DNA of 64,000 nucleotides, from assembly GCA_019414205.1 (NCBI GenBank), contig DXML01000012.1:136360-200359 (forward strand). The letters are read 5' to 3'. Positions 32,927-41,660 of the stretch are shown here, piece by piece; the stretch's first letter is position 1, and the number at the start of each line of letters is the position of its first letter. Below the pieces are notes generated by a model. It was not told the DNA's origin, ran no database searches, and saw nothing but the letters and a program-made list of their open reading frames with translations. Made by a program: the position numbers and the translations under genes. This DNA is from Collinsella sp. GTDB taxonomy: Bacteria; Actinomycetota; Coriobacteriia; Coriobacteriales; Coriobacteriaceae.

Positions 32927-34450
32927 ATGCCGTGCACAACGATTTTGGTTGGTAAGAACGCGAGCTACGACGGGTCGACGTTGGTTGCCCGCAACGAGGA
33001 CTCGTCCAACGGGGTGTTTGAGCCCAAGCGTATGCGCGTGGTGCATCCCGACGAGCAGCCGCGCGTCTACACGAGCGTCCTGAGTCACCTGACCGTTGAA
33101 CTGCCCGATAACCCCATGCGCTACACGAGCGTCCCCGATGTTGTCCCGGGCCACGGCATCTGGGCCGAGGCCGGTTTCAACGAGCTCAATGTGGGCATGT
33201 CCGCAACCGAGACGCTCACCACCAACGAGCGCGTTCGCGGCGCCGACCCGCTCGTCGACTACGTGCCCGCCAAGGGCAACGAGGGCGAGGACGGCTATGT
33301 TCCGGCGCAGCCCGGCAGTCTGGGCGAGGAGGACATGGTGACCCTGGTGCTGCCATATGCCAAATCCGCCCGCGACGGCGTACGCATTCTGGGTGACCTG
33401 CTCGAGCGCTATGGCACCTACGAGAACAACGGCATCGCCTTTAGCGACGTGGACGAGATCTGGTGGCTCGAGACCATCGGCGGTCACCACTGGATCGCCA
33501 AGCGCGTGCCCGATGACGCCTATGTGACCATGCCCAACCAGCTGGGTATCGACAGCTTTGACCTGGATGACGCCGAGGGCGCCCAGGCCGACCACATGTG
33601 CTCCGCCGACCTGCGCGCCTGGATGGCCGAGTGGCATCTGGACCTGACGCTGGGCGTTGAGGGCGACGGTCCGGCGACGGTCTTTAACCCGCGCGAGGCC
33701 TTTGGCTCGCACAGCGACAGCGACCATGTCTACAACACGCCGCGCGCCTGGTACATGCAGCGCTGCCTCAACCCCAGCGACGTGTGGGATGGCCCCGACG
33801 CCGACTATACGCCCGAGAGCGACGATATCCCCTGGAGCCGCGTGCCCGAGCGCAAGGTGACCATCGAGGACATCAAGTACGTGCTTTCGAGTCACTACCA
33901 GGGCACGGAGTACGACTGCTACGGCAGCAAGGGCACGCCCGCCACGCGCGGCGCCTATCGCCCCATCGGCATCAACCGCAACAGCCAGCTCGCCGTGTTG
34001 CAGCTGCGTCCCTATGCGCAGCCGGCCTATCGCGCCGTGCAGTGGATGGCCTTTGGTTCCAACTCGTTTAACGCGCTGGTTCCGCTGTACGCCAACGTCG
34101 AGACCATGCCCGAGTACTATGCCGACACGCAGGCTCGCGTGACGTCCGAAAACTTCTACTGGGTCAACCGCCTGATCGGCGCCCTGGCCGACGTCCGTTT
34201 CCATGAGTGCGGTCGCGCGGTCGAGGATTATCAGGAGAAGGTCGGTGGCATGGGCCACAAGCAGATCCATGACGTCGATGCTGCCGTAGCCGCTCTGCCC
34301 GAGGCCGAGGTACCTGCCGAGCTTGCACGCGCCAATGAGGCCTTTGCCGAGCGTGTTCGCGTGGAGACCGATGCTCTACTGGGCAAGGTGCTCTACACCA
34401 CGAGCTGCGCCATGAAGAACTCTTTCGCGATGAACGACAACGTGAGGTAG
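32927..34450 (+). CDS. C69-family dipeptidase
   Basis: The 507-residue protein is an N-terminal-nucleophile hydrolase of the PepD type, which cleaves dipeptides. It begins MPCTTILVGKNASYDGSTLV. Cys3 is the expected nucleophile, exposed after removal of the first residues, and the DGS-x-x-x-ARNED text is typical. Other conserved text is GIWAEAGFNELNVGMSATET, DEIWWLETIGGHHWIAKR and YNTPRAWYMQR. There is no signal peptide, so it is cytoplasmic. The ATG at 32927 is 6 nt from AAGGAGG and puts Cys at position 3; the ATG at 32921 lies against the ribosome site and is unlikely. Probably monocistronic. Confidence 0.92.
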   Translation: MPCTTILVGKNASYDGSTLVARNEDSSNGVFEPKRMRVVHPDEQPRVYTSVLSHLTVELPDNPMRYTSVPDVVPGHGIWAEAGFNELNVGMSATETLTTNERVRGADPLVDYVPAKGNEGEDGYVPAQPGSLGEEDMVTLVLPYAKSARDGVRILGDLLERYGTYENNGIAFSDVDEIWWLETIGGHHWIAKRVPDDAYVTMPNQLGIDSFDLDDAEGAQADHMCSADLRAWMAEWHLDLTLGVEGDGPATVFNPREAFGSHSDSDHVYNTPRAWYMQRCLNPSDVWDGPDADYTPESDDIPWSRVPERKVTIEDIKYVLSSHYQGTEYDCYGSKGTPATRGAYRPIGINRNSQLAVLQLRPYAQPAYRAVQWMAFGSNSFNALVPLYANVETMPEYYADTQARVTSENFYWVNRLIGALADVRFHECGRAVEDYQEKVGGMGHKQIHDVDAAVAALPEAEVPAELARANEAFAERVRVETDALLGKVLYTTSCAMKNSFAMNDNVR

Positions 34451-34549
34451 GGATTTCCCGTCGATTGAATAGCGCTAAAACGCTTTGTCGCTTTCGCTCA
34501 ATCTTGGGTACAAGAACGCCAATGCAGTTGTTTGTGATTGGAGACAACC

Positions 34550-34966
34550 ATGGTTATGAAACTCGATCAGCTTGTTAACGGCGCCATTAACGTGGGCTTC
34601 GGTGCTGCCGCCGTTGCTGTCGAAGGCGGCAAGAAGGTCCTCGACGACCTTAACACCAAAGGCGAGCAGGTCCGCAAGGACACCGTCACCCCCGATATCG
34701 CCCGCAGTGTGTCCGATATGTTCGAGCAGGCCGGTGGCACCATCTCCGACCTGACCGAGCGTCTGGGCATGCAGGGCGAGACCGCGGCCCAGCGCGTGCT
34801 CGACGAGCTCATCCTTGCCCGCGTCCGCGTCATGACCGCCCCCGAGCGCACGGCCTTCCTGGCCCATGTGCGCGACATCGTCGATTCGGTCGAGGACAAC
34901 GTGACCTCGGTGCCCGTCGAGTCCGTTGAGCCCGACGATGCGAAGGATACCGAAGAGGCCGAGTAG
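34550..34966 (+). CDS. Phasin-like helical protein
   Basis: The 138 residues begin with a Gly/Ala-rich amphipathic segment (NGAINVGFGAAAVAVEGGKK) and continue as long helices, with an acidic disordered tail (EPDDAKDTEEAE). The pattern resembles phasin-family proteins, which coat polyhydroxyalkanoate or lipid surfaces, but no PHA gene is seen in the window. The UbiB-family kinase starts 8 nt after its stop, so they are co-transcribed and may act together at a membrane or lipid surface. I chose the ATG at 34550, 6 nt after GGAG. Confidence 0.7.
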   Translation: MVMKLDQLVNGAINVGFGAAAVAVEGGKKVLDDLNTKGEQVRKDTVTPDIARSVSDMFEQAGGTISDLTERLGMQGETAAQRVLDELILARVRVMTAPERTAFLAHVRDIVDSVEDNVTSVPVESVEPDDAKDTEEAE

Positions 34967-34974
34967 CAGCGCAG

Positions 34975-36738
34975 ATGGCAGATTCCAGCACCGATTACAA
35001 CAATCTAGATCCCTTGGGTGACGAGGCGGCGGTTGTCGATGAGGTCGATGCCGCCGTCTCGGGCGCTCGCAAGAAGCCGCGCGCTGTCGATATGGTGCCT
35101 GAGGAGCCCGACGCGATGGCGCCGGACGAGGAATACCAGCTCACGCCGGCGGGTCGCCGCGAGCGCATCGGGCAGATTGTTCGCCTGGTCAAAAAGTACC
35201 GCGTGTGGGACAACCTCACGCCGGTTCGTTTGCGCCGCCTGCTCGAAGAACTCGGCCCCATGTTCGTCAAGATGGGGCAGATTCTGGCCAACAGGTCCGA
35301 GATTCTGCCGCAACGCTTTTGCGACGAGCTGCGTCGTCTGCGCTCCGACGTGGAGCCTGTGCCGTACGAGGTCGTACTCAGTTGTCTGGAAGAAGAATAC
35401 GGCCTGCGCCTGGGGGAGATGTTCGATGCGATCGACCCCAATCCGCTTGGTAGCGCATCGCTCGCGCAGGTGCACCGCGCTCGTCTGGTGACGGGCGAGG
35501 ACGTGGCCGTCAAGGTACAGCGCCCCGGTGCGCAACAGGTTATGGCACAGGACATCGATATCATCCGCTCGGTGGTGCGTATCGTTTCCAAGTTCGTCAA
35601 CACCGATCAATTCGTTGACCTGCATGGTGTAGTCGAGGAGTTGTGGACCTCGTTTCGCGAGGAGACCAACTTTTTGGCCGAGGCCAAAAACCTCAACGAC
35701 TTCTACGAGTTCCATAAGAGCGTTCATGGCGTAACGTGCCCTAAATCCTATCTGGACCTGTGCACCGAGCACGTGGTGGTTATGGACTACGTCGACGGCA
35801 TTTCGATCGCCGATCCTGAACGCTTGGTGGCCGAGGGCTATGACTTGGAAAAGATCGGTGCCGCAATCGTCGAGGATTACTCGACGCAGGTGCTCGATGA
35901 CGGCTTTTTCCATGCCGACCCGCATGCGGGAAACATTATTCTCAAGGACGGCATCGTCTACTTTATCGACTTGGGCATGGTCGGACGCATGTCGAGTCAC
36001 GATCGCGGTATCGTCAAGGACATGATTTTCGCCGTGGCCGAGGGTGACGTGCCCAAGCTCAAGGATTCGCTCATGCGCTTTGCCGTGACGCGCGGCGACT
36101 CGGCTGAGCTCGATCATTCGGCCTTTTTGTCCGATTTGGACTTTATCGTGGCTGACTTTGCAGGCCTTGACCTGAAGGATCTGGATATCGGCGAGTTTTT
36201 GACCTCGCTGTTAAACCTGGCGCGCAAAAACGGCGTTGAGCTGCCGAGCGTGGTAACGATGTTCGCCCGCGGCATGGTGACGCTCGAGGGCCTGCTGACT
36301 GAGTATATGCCCAACGTCAACATGATCCAGATCATCCAAACGCACATTAAAAACGAGAAAAGCACCTATGCGCGCGTGCGAGATATGGGACGCGATCTTG
36401 CCGCGAGCAGCTATCGCGCGGCAAAAGGCTCGCTCGAGGCGGCCGAGTATCTGGGCTTGGCTTCGCGTATGCTCACGCGCGGCCAGCTTAAGGTAAACAC
36501 GCAGATCATGAGCAGCGATAAGGCGCTGCGACAGCTGGGCGGAATTATCGACCGCATGTCGATGGCAATTGTGATCGCTGGTCTGTTTATCGGTTCGTCG
36601 GTGGTGTACTACGCACGCATCGAGCCGGTTGTGTTTGGCATCCCAGTCATTGGCTTTATGGGCTACGTGAGCGCGCTGGTGCTGGCGCTTATGCTGGGCC
36701 GCAATATCTGGCTCAACAGCCACGGCGGCAAGCACTAG
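34975..36738 (+). CDS. UbiB/AarF (ABC1) family atypical kinase
   Basis: The protein has 587 residues. After an acidic N-terminal extension of about 60 residues comes the ABC1 kinase-like core: the KxGQ motif FVKMGQILANRSEILP, the Ala/Ser-rich loop GSASLAQVHRA, the Lys strand VAVKVQRPG, a Glu in EETNFLAEAKN, the catalytic loop FFHADPHAGNI and the metal Asp in FIDLGMVGRM. All key residues are present. The last 60 residues form two transmembrane helices, as in UbiB. Family members support isoprenoid lipid and quinone homeostasis by ATP-dependent action; the role in an anaerobe without ubiquinone is unclear. It is the second gene of a pair with the phasin-like protein and is followed by a terminator. 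Confidence 0.93.
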   Translation: MADSSTDYNNLDPLGDEAAVVDEVDAAVSGARKKPRAVDMVPEEPDAMAPDEEYQLTPAGRRERIGQIVRLVKKYRVWDNLTPVRLRRLLEELGPMFVKMGQILANRSEILPQRFCDELRRLRSDVEPVPYEVVLSCLEEEYGLRLGEMFDAIDPNPLGSASLAQVHRARLVTGEDVAVKVQRPGAQQVMAQDIDIIRSVVRIVSKFVNTDQFVDLHGVVEELWTSFREETNFLAEAKNLNDFYEFHKSVHGVTCPKSYLDLCTEHVVVMDYVDGISIADPERLVAEGYDLEKIGAAIVEDYSTQVLDDGFFHADPHAGNIILKDGIVYFIDLGMVGRMSSHDRGIVKDMIFAVAEGDVPKLKDSLMRFAVTRGDSAELDHSAFLSDLDFIVADFAGLDLKDLDIGEFLTSLLNLARKNGVELPSVVTMFARGMVTLEGLLTEYMPNVNMIQIIQTHIKNEKSTYARVRDMGRDLAASSYRAAKGSLEAAEYLGLASRMLTRGQLKVNTQIMSSDKALRQLGGIIDRMSMAIVIAGLFIGSSVVYYARIEPVVFGIPVIGFMGYVSALVLALMLGRNIWLNSHGGKH

Positions 36739-36789
36739 AGGCTGCGACCGTCACCGCATTTTCCTATCGCAAACAATAGCTTTTACCTT

Positions 36790-36817
36790 GGGCTTCGCCT
36801 GCGTGCGAGGCCCTTTT
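36790..36817 (+). terminator. Terminator after ubiB-like gene
   Basis: GGGCTTCGC/GCGAGGCCC stem of 9 bp (one G-U pair) with TTTT after it. Confidence 0.75.
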
Positions 36818-36820
36818 GCG

Positions 36821-36829
36821 TGCTACCAT
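36821..36829 (+). promoter_or_regulatory. Extended -10 promoter candidate for the riboswitch operon
   Basis: TGC followed by TACCAT lies directly after the terminator and about 15 nt before the riboswitch. Confidence 0.4.
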
Positions 36830-36844
36830 GTCGTCGGTAATAAT

Positions 36845-37030
36845 CGATGGTCTAGATGGTGGTGCGGAGACGCACGAATGCGCAGTTTTCCTGCGTGTTT
36901 GGGAGAATCGGGGTGCAAGTCCCCAGCTGTACCAGTAACCGTAATTCCTCTTGGCTCGGGATGTTCGCGTCGCAGATCGGACGACGTGCCCGAGTCGTTA
37001 AGGTTAAGTCGGATCGCCTCCCATCTTGCA
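36845..37030 (+). promoter_or_regulatory. Cobalamin riboswitch
   Basis: The leader carries the conserved core of adenosylcobalamin-type riboswitches. GGGAGAAT is followed by GGGGTGCAAGTCCCC and then GCTGTACCAGTAACCGTAA (about 36901-36944). After a variable hairpin region the 3' closing part reads AAGTCGGATCGCCTCCC (37005-37021), close to the family's AAGTC-GGA-ACCTGCC. It is followed by a GC-rich hairpin (about 37028-37060) that could act as the expression platform before the ribosome site GGAGGGAAGGGGG. It lies 58 nt before the large DUF4430 surface protein gene, so B12 should repress that gene and its partner. A covariance-model search would settle the exact ends and subclass. Confidence 0.88.
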
Positions 37031-37088
37031 TGCGGCTGCGGCGTATGCCGCCGGTGTGCATAGGGCTCTGGAGGGAAGGGGGACCCCG

Positions 37089-40000
37089 ATGGGGGAACTC
37101 GAGCGCAACATGCGCGATGACGTGGGGCAGCCTCAAGGCAACGCTCCGAGTATAGACAATGGGGGACAAATGGATATGTTTGAGGACGAGCGCGAGCGCG
37201 CCTCGTTGCATCGCCGTGGCGCGATTGCACGCGGTGTAGCCAAGCGCTGCCTGGTGGCATTCCTGGCCTTCGCGATGGCCTTTGGCACCACACCGGCTCA
37301 GCTGTGGGCCGAGGGCGCCGAGGGCATTGCCGGGGCTGTGGCTCAGGCTGCGACACCGAGTGAGGGCACGGGGGCTGCGGACGGTGCTGCCGACGGTGTC
37401 GTTTCTGAAACCGGCTCTAACGCGAGCGATGCGTCGGTTAACGATGGCGCTTCGGCGAATGCCGCAGATAGCAACGGCGTAGCGTCGGACGATTCTGCCG
37501 CAGTCGAGGCTCCTACTGCTTCGCCGGATTCATCCGAACAGAACGTCAAAAGTGTTGTAGCCGCTTCCGATGAGGCTGAATCTCAGCCTACCGAAGCCGC
37601 AAGCCAAGAGGTCGCGGCCACGTGCTCCGTCGTCGGCACCGACGCCAAGGGCGCCCAGCAGACCTGGGCCGCCGCGCAGCAGATCGCTCTGAAGGAGGGC
37701 TCGACCGCGGCCGACCTCTCCGAGCAGCTCTTCAGGCAGGCCGGCCTCAAGGCCGACTACGACCCCAACGGCTCCTGGGGCTGGGCGCTCAACTCGATCA
37801 CGTCGCCCTTCGACGCGGGCCGCACGCTCGCCTACGACCCGGCGACCGGCGCGTACTGGCAGTTGTTCGTCAACGGCAGCGCCTCCGCGGTCGGCGCCGG
37901 CGGCTACACGCTCAAGGACGGCGACTCCGTCGTCTGGTGCTACTCGAAGTACGGTGACCCCGCGCCCGCCAATCAGATTTCCGTTAGCTGCACCGTTGTC
38001 GGCCAGGACGCCTCGGGCGCTCAGCAGACATGGGCGCAGCCCACGACAGCTTTGGTGGAAGAGGGCACGACCGCTGCTGATCTTTCCGAGCAGGCCTTTA
38101 AAAAGGCCGGCATTGGCGCCAAAACGGGGAAAGGCACGTACGGCTGGTATCTCGAGTCGCTGACTTCACCGTTCAACAAGACCGTGACGCTTTCGAGCGA
38201 GAAAGTTAACGAAAACACTTGGAAATTCTGGCAGTTCTTCGTTAACGGTCAGGCGGCCAATGTCGGCGCGGGCAATTACACACTCAAGGCCGGGGACAAG
38301 GTTACCTGGGTCTATGGCTTTGATGGAACCATGCCCGGCCAGGTTTCCGTTTCAATGGAGATCATCGGTAAGAAGGATGAGAAGGCGCAGCGCTGGACCG
38401 ATCCTTCGACGCAGGTGTTTGTCGAGGGCACGACGATCAAGGACGCTTCCGCTGCCTACTTCGATGCCATTGGCATTGAGTCCAAGATGTACGACCAATT
38501 TGGTTATTGGGGTGTTCATAGTCTTGTCTCCCCGCTTGATGGCACCGAGCTGTCGGGTGCATGGTCGTTCTTTGTTAATGGCGTTCCCGGGCCTCAGCTC
38601 GATAGCGATTACGTGCTCAAGTCGGGCGACAAAATCGTCTGGGCTTACGCCCCTGGCGACACCGTTCCTAATCCCGATGAAGTCGTAGTCGATCCGAGCG
38701 CTTCGCGCCCGACCGATTGGAAAGCCGACTGGAGTGGCAATTCCAATGCGGTGGTCAAGAACGTGTCCACGCCTACGGGCACGCTGGCAAGCTCTTGGAC
38801 GTTCGATTGGAGGGCCTACTCGGGTGCCACGTATCCCAATGCGAGCGAGCCTATTGTCGTGAACGGCAACGTTTACCTTGCCGTGAACAAGCGTTTGCTT
38901 AAGATCGACGCCGAGTCGGGCAAGGTGCTTGCCGAGTCGAACCTTCAGACTGCGATTGGCTACACCACGCGTCCGATTTATACGAAAGGCTTGGTCATCG
39001 TCCCGCTCGACGGCGGTGCGGTCCAGGCTCTGACGGCCGATACGCTGACGACGGTTTGGGTCACTGACTCTGTGAGCAAATCTGCCCAGTCAAATTCCCA
39101 GTTGACGGTCGATGGCAACTATCTCTACGTTGGTACCGTTGATGTCGACTATGGAACGAGTACGTACAATAACGGTCATCTGACGCGTATTAATATACTG
39201 ACCGGCGCTGTTTCTTGGCAGCATGTTAATGCTGATGAGGGCTACTACTGGACGAGCGCTACAGTGGGCGACGGCTATATTCTGGTTCCGACGAGTGCAG
39301 GTACCGTTGAGATGCTGAGCAAGTCGACGGGTGATGTGCTCGGCAGCGTTTCGGTTGGTGCCATCGTCAACTCCGGCTGTGTACTGTTTAAAGACGGCAA
39401 GCATGCCTATGTGATCTCGCGTGACGGCAAGCTCCACGTGCTGGCACTGTCGGACGCAAACGCAAGGGCCTCTTCGCGCATTTCCGAAGAACGCGTCATC
39501 GATCTTGGTCTTACGGGTTGTGCCTGCATGCCCACGCTGTATGGCAATAAGCTGATTGTCGGTGGCGAGGTTTCTGGCGGTTCGGCGCTGGCGATTGTCG
39601 ACCTTGATAATGACTTTGCTACGACGTTGGTTTCGTCTGCCGATGGCTCCGTGCTTCCTGCCGGTGGCATTAAGGGCGCACCGCTCGTGAGTGTCCAGGC
39701 GGATGACACGTACGTTTATTTCACTGTCAACTATGGTGCGACTTCCGACTATGTGAACTACACCTCGGGCGGTGGCGTGTATCGCTACAAGATGGGTGAC
39801 GCACAGGCGACCGGTGCGTTTAGCGCGGCGGGACACAACAATTACTGTGACTCGCCGATTGCCTGCGATGCCAAGGGTAACCTCTACTACATCAACGATT
39901 CCGGCACGCTTTTCAAGCTGAGTGGTGGCGTTAAGGTCTCGTTTGAGACTGGCGAGGGTTCTAAGGTCGACTTCCAGACTACGGCCGATGGCAAGCTGGT

Positions 40001-40598
40001 CAAGCCGGCCGATCCGACGCGCGATGGCTATACTTTCGGCGGTTGGTATACCGATGAGGCTTGCACGCAGGCGTATGACTTTAGCGCGCCGGTGACGGCC
40101 GATCTGACGCTGTATGCCAAGTGGACCAAGAATGCTGTTAACCCTGGCGGCAATGGCGGCTCTGGCTCCAATGGCGGCAATGGTGGCGCTGGTAACGGTT
40201 CCGGTGCTGGTGCCGGCACTGGCACGGGTTCTGGCTCCGGCACGAAGGGCCAGCAGGCCGGCGGCGCTATCGCCCCGGGTCATAAGCCGACGACCAAGAC
40301 GACGGTGTCGACCAAGACCGAGACCAAGGACAACAAGCCCGACAAGAAGGACACCGATAAGTCCGATAAGAAGGACGAGAAGAAGTCTGACAAGAAGTCT
40401 GACAAGAAGGACAACAAGTCCGACAAGAAGTCCGATTCCAAGTCCGATACGGGTGCTGCTTCCACGACCACTGCTAAGAAGTCCTCTAGTGCCTCCGAGC
40501 AGGAGACTGGCACCAACCCGCTCGCCATTGTTGGCGTTGCCGCCGGCGTCATCGGTCTCGCCATCGTCGGCGTGTTCGTGTTCACCAAACGTCGGTAG
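37089..40598 (+). CDS. B12-riboswitch-controlled surface protein with three DUF4430 domains and a beta-propeller
   Basis: The protein has about 1169 residues. A long N-terminus and signal segment (CLVAFLAFAMAFGTTPAQLW) come first. After a Ser/Ala-rich linker are three DUF4430-type repeats (DNA 37612-37965, 37978-38340, 38344-38682), each with the pattern W-x-FFVNG...Y-LK-GD-x-W-Y; DUF4430 is the fold of the C-terminal beta-domain of transcobalamin and intrinsic factor. A PQQ-like beta-propeller (38706-39930), one Listeria-Bacteroides repeat (DGYTFGGWYTDEACTQAYDF), a Gly-rich and a Lys/Asp-rich linker, and a C-terminal helix with KRR tail follow. The riboswitch and the transcobalamin-like domains together suggest corrinoid capture at the surface. 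The ATG at 37089 follows a GGAGGG stretch; the ATG at 37170 is an alternative start. Confidence 0.85.
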   Translation: MGELERNMRDDVGQPQGNAPSIDNGGQMDMFEDERERASLHRRGAIARGVAKRCLVAFLAFAMAFGTTPAQLWAEGAEGIAGAVAQAATPSEGTGAADGAADGVVSETGSNASDASVNDGASANAADSNGVASDDSAAVEAPTASPDSSEQNVKSVVAASDEAESQPTEAASQEVAATCSVVGTDAKGAQQTWAAAQQIALKEGSTAADLSEQLFRQAGLKADYDPNGSWGWALNSITSPFDAGRTLAYDPATGAYWQLFVNGSASAVGAGGYTLKDGDSVVWCYSKYGDPAPANQISVSCTVVGQDASGAQQTWAQPTTALVEEGTTAADLSEQAFKKAGIGAKTGKGTYGWYLESLTSPFNKTVTLSSEKVNENTWKFWQFFVNGQAANVGAGNYTLKAGDKVTWVYGFDGTMPGQVSVSMEIIGKKDEKAQRWTDPSTQVFVEGTTIKDASAAYFDAIGIESKMYDQFGYWGVHSLVSPLDGTELSGAWSFFVNGVPGPQLDSDYVLKSGDKIVWAYAPGDTVPNPDEVVVDPSASRPTDWKADWSGNSNAVVKNVSTPTGTLASSWTFDWRAYSGATYPNASEPIVVNGNVYLAVNKRLLKIDAESGKVLAESNLQTAIGYTTRPIYTKGLVIVPLDGGAVQALTADTLTTVWVTDSVSKSAQSNSQLTVDGNYLYVGTVDVDYGTSTYNNGHLTRINILTGAVSWQHVNADEGYYWTSATVGDGYILVPTSAGTVEMLSKSTGDVLGSVSVGAIVNSGCVLFKDGKHAYVISRDGKLHVLALSDANARASSRISEERVIDLGLTGCACMPTLYGNKLIVGGEVSGGSALAIVDLDNDFATTLVSSADGSVLPAGGIKGAPLVSVQADDTYVYFTVNYGATSDYVNYTSGGGVYRYKMGDAQATGAFSAAGHNNYCDSPIACDAKGNLYYINDSGTLFKLSGGVKVSFETGEGSKVDFQTTADGKLVKPADPTRDGYTFGGWYTDEACTQAYDFSAPVTADLTLYAKWTKNAVNPGGNGGSGSNGGNGGAGNGSGAGAGTGTGSGSGTKGQQAGGAIAPGHKPTTKTTVSTKTETKDNKPDKKDTDKSDKKDEKKSDKKSDKKDNKSDKKSDSKSDTGAASTTTAKKSSSASEQETGTNPLAIVGVAAGVIGLAIVGVFVFTKRR
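40327..40452 (+). repeat. Low-complexity Lys/Asp/Ser coding repeat
   Basis: Imperfect 12-15 nt units encode KSDKKD-type text between the Gly-rich linker and the membrane helix, probably as a wall-spanning spacer. Such arrays are prone to length change. Confidence 0.75.
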
Positions 40599-40607
40599 GT
40601 GAGGGCT

Positions 40608-41501
40608 GTGTCCAATAAATCCAAGGACGCTGACCCCAAGCAACCAGATTCCTCGTTCATTCAGTTCGACGATGCAAAGCAACAGGGCGCCGCTTCGGCG
40701 GCGTCCGCCCCTCGTCGCAAGACGCTCCTCGGCGTCCTGACTGCCGCGTGCACCATTCTGATCGTCGTCTCGCTGGGTTTCGTCCATCCTTCCGAGAGCG
40801 GTGCCTGGTCCATCGACTGGATCATTCAGACCGTGACGGGGGAGAGCGTCGTAACCAAGGACACCAAGGTGTCTGGCTCGACTACGACTTCGGGCGAGGC
40901 CAGTTCCAAGGATTCCAAGTCATCGAATGACGCAAAAGATGAGTCCAAGCATTCTGATGAGTCCAAGTCCAAGGACGATTCCGAGTCTTCAAACAAGGAA
41001 TCGGATAAAAGCTCGGATAGCAAGAAGTCCGATGGTCAGGACGGCAAGAAGTCTGGCGATAAATCCGCTGCCCAAAATACGGGAGTCGGTGATACTTCCA
41101 ATGCGTCTGGCGGTGGCCAGTCGTCCGATGGAGCCTCATCCTCTAATGGTGGAAACGCCTCCTCGGGCGGCCAGAGCGGCTCGCAGGAGTCCAGCTACAT
41201 AACAGTGACGGTTTCGGTCACTTCGAGCGCTGTGGGCAATCCTGTGTCTTCTGGCGGCACCTTTACCTTTAACGAAGGTGCTACCGTCTACGATGCCCTG
41301 TGCGCGCTGGGCCTTTCTGTCAACGCACGCGGCTCGTCGTACGGCACGTATGTCTCCGCGATTGGTGGTTTGGCCGAGAAACAGTACGGCGGAACGAGCG
41401 GCTGGATGTACTCCGTCAACGGCACAACGCCCATGACGGCCTGCAGCAACTACGTTCTCTCCAACCGCGACAACGTGGTCTGGTATTACGTTACAGGCTA
41501 G
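40608..41501 (+). CDS. Membrane-anchored DUF4430 protein, partner of the B12-regulated surface protein
   Basis: About 297 residues. A short cytoplasmic N-terminus (MSNKSKDADPKQPDSSF) leads to one transmembrane helix (LLGVLTAACTILIVVSLGF, about 40-60). A linker of about 120 residues of Ser, Lys and Asp follows, then one DUF4430 domain (from YITVTVSVTSSAVG to VVWYYVTG) with the motif SGWMYSVNG. It starts within 10 nt of the large surface protein's stop and so falls under the same cobalamin riboswitch. The topology is inverse to its neighbour: N-terminal anchor against C-terminal anchor. A GTG at 40608 (MSNKSKD) or at 40599 may be the start. A terminator follows. Confidence 0.85.
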   Translation: MSNKSKDADPKQPDSSFIQFDDAKQQGAASAASAPRRKTLLGVLTAACTILIVVSLGFVHPSESGAWSIDWIIQTVTGESVVTKDTKVSGSTTTSGEASSKDSKSSNDAKDESKHSDESKSKDDSESSNKESDKSSDSKKSDGQDGKKSGDKSAAQNTGVGDTSNASGGGQSSDGASSSNGGNASSGGQSGSQESSYITVTVSVTSSAVGNPVSSGGTFTFNEGATVYDALCALGLSVNARGSSYGTYVSAIGGLAEKQYGGTSGWMYSVNGTTPMTACSNYVLSNRDNVVWYYVTG

Positions 41502-41523
41502 AGGCCTCGACATAGCGCGCCAG

Positions 41524-41562
41524 ACGGGCGGTTCGGACAAACATCCGGGCCGCCCGTTTTTC
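41524..41562 (+). terminator. Terminator of the DUF4430 operon
   Basis: ACGGGCGG...CCGCCCGT stem followed by TTTTT. Confidence 0.75.
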
Positions 41563-41604
41563 ATGCGAATGGGATTGGGTTGCCGGGTCTCTCGGCAAAC
41601 AAAA

Positions 41605-41634
41605 AACCGGTTGGAATGGGAATTCCAACCGGTT
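41605..41634 (-). terminator. Terminator of GtrA gene 1
   Basis: Perfect 13-bp stem AACCGGTTGGAAT/ATTCCAACCGGTT with a 4-nt loop. On the minus strand it runs into TTTTTTG. Confidence 0.85.
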
Positions 41635-41660
41635 ATACATTCAAGCAAATAGCGAATCGA

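Noticed and set aside
40327..40452. Repeat array that might suggest CRISPR
   Set aside because: The units are 12-15 nt, imperfect and in frame, encoding a Lys/Asp linker; there are no spacers. No CRISPR array was found anywhere in the window.
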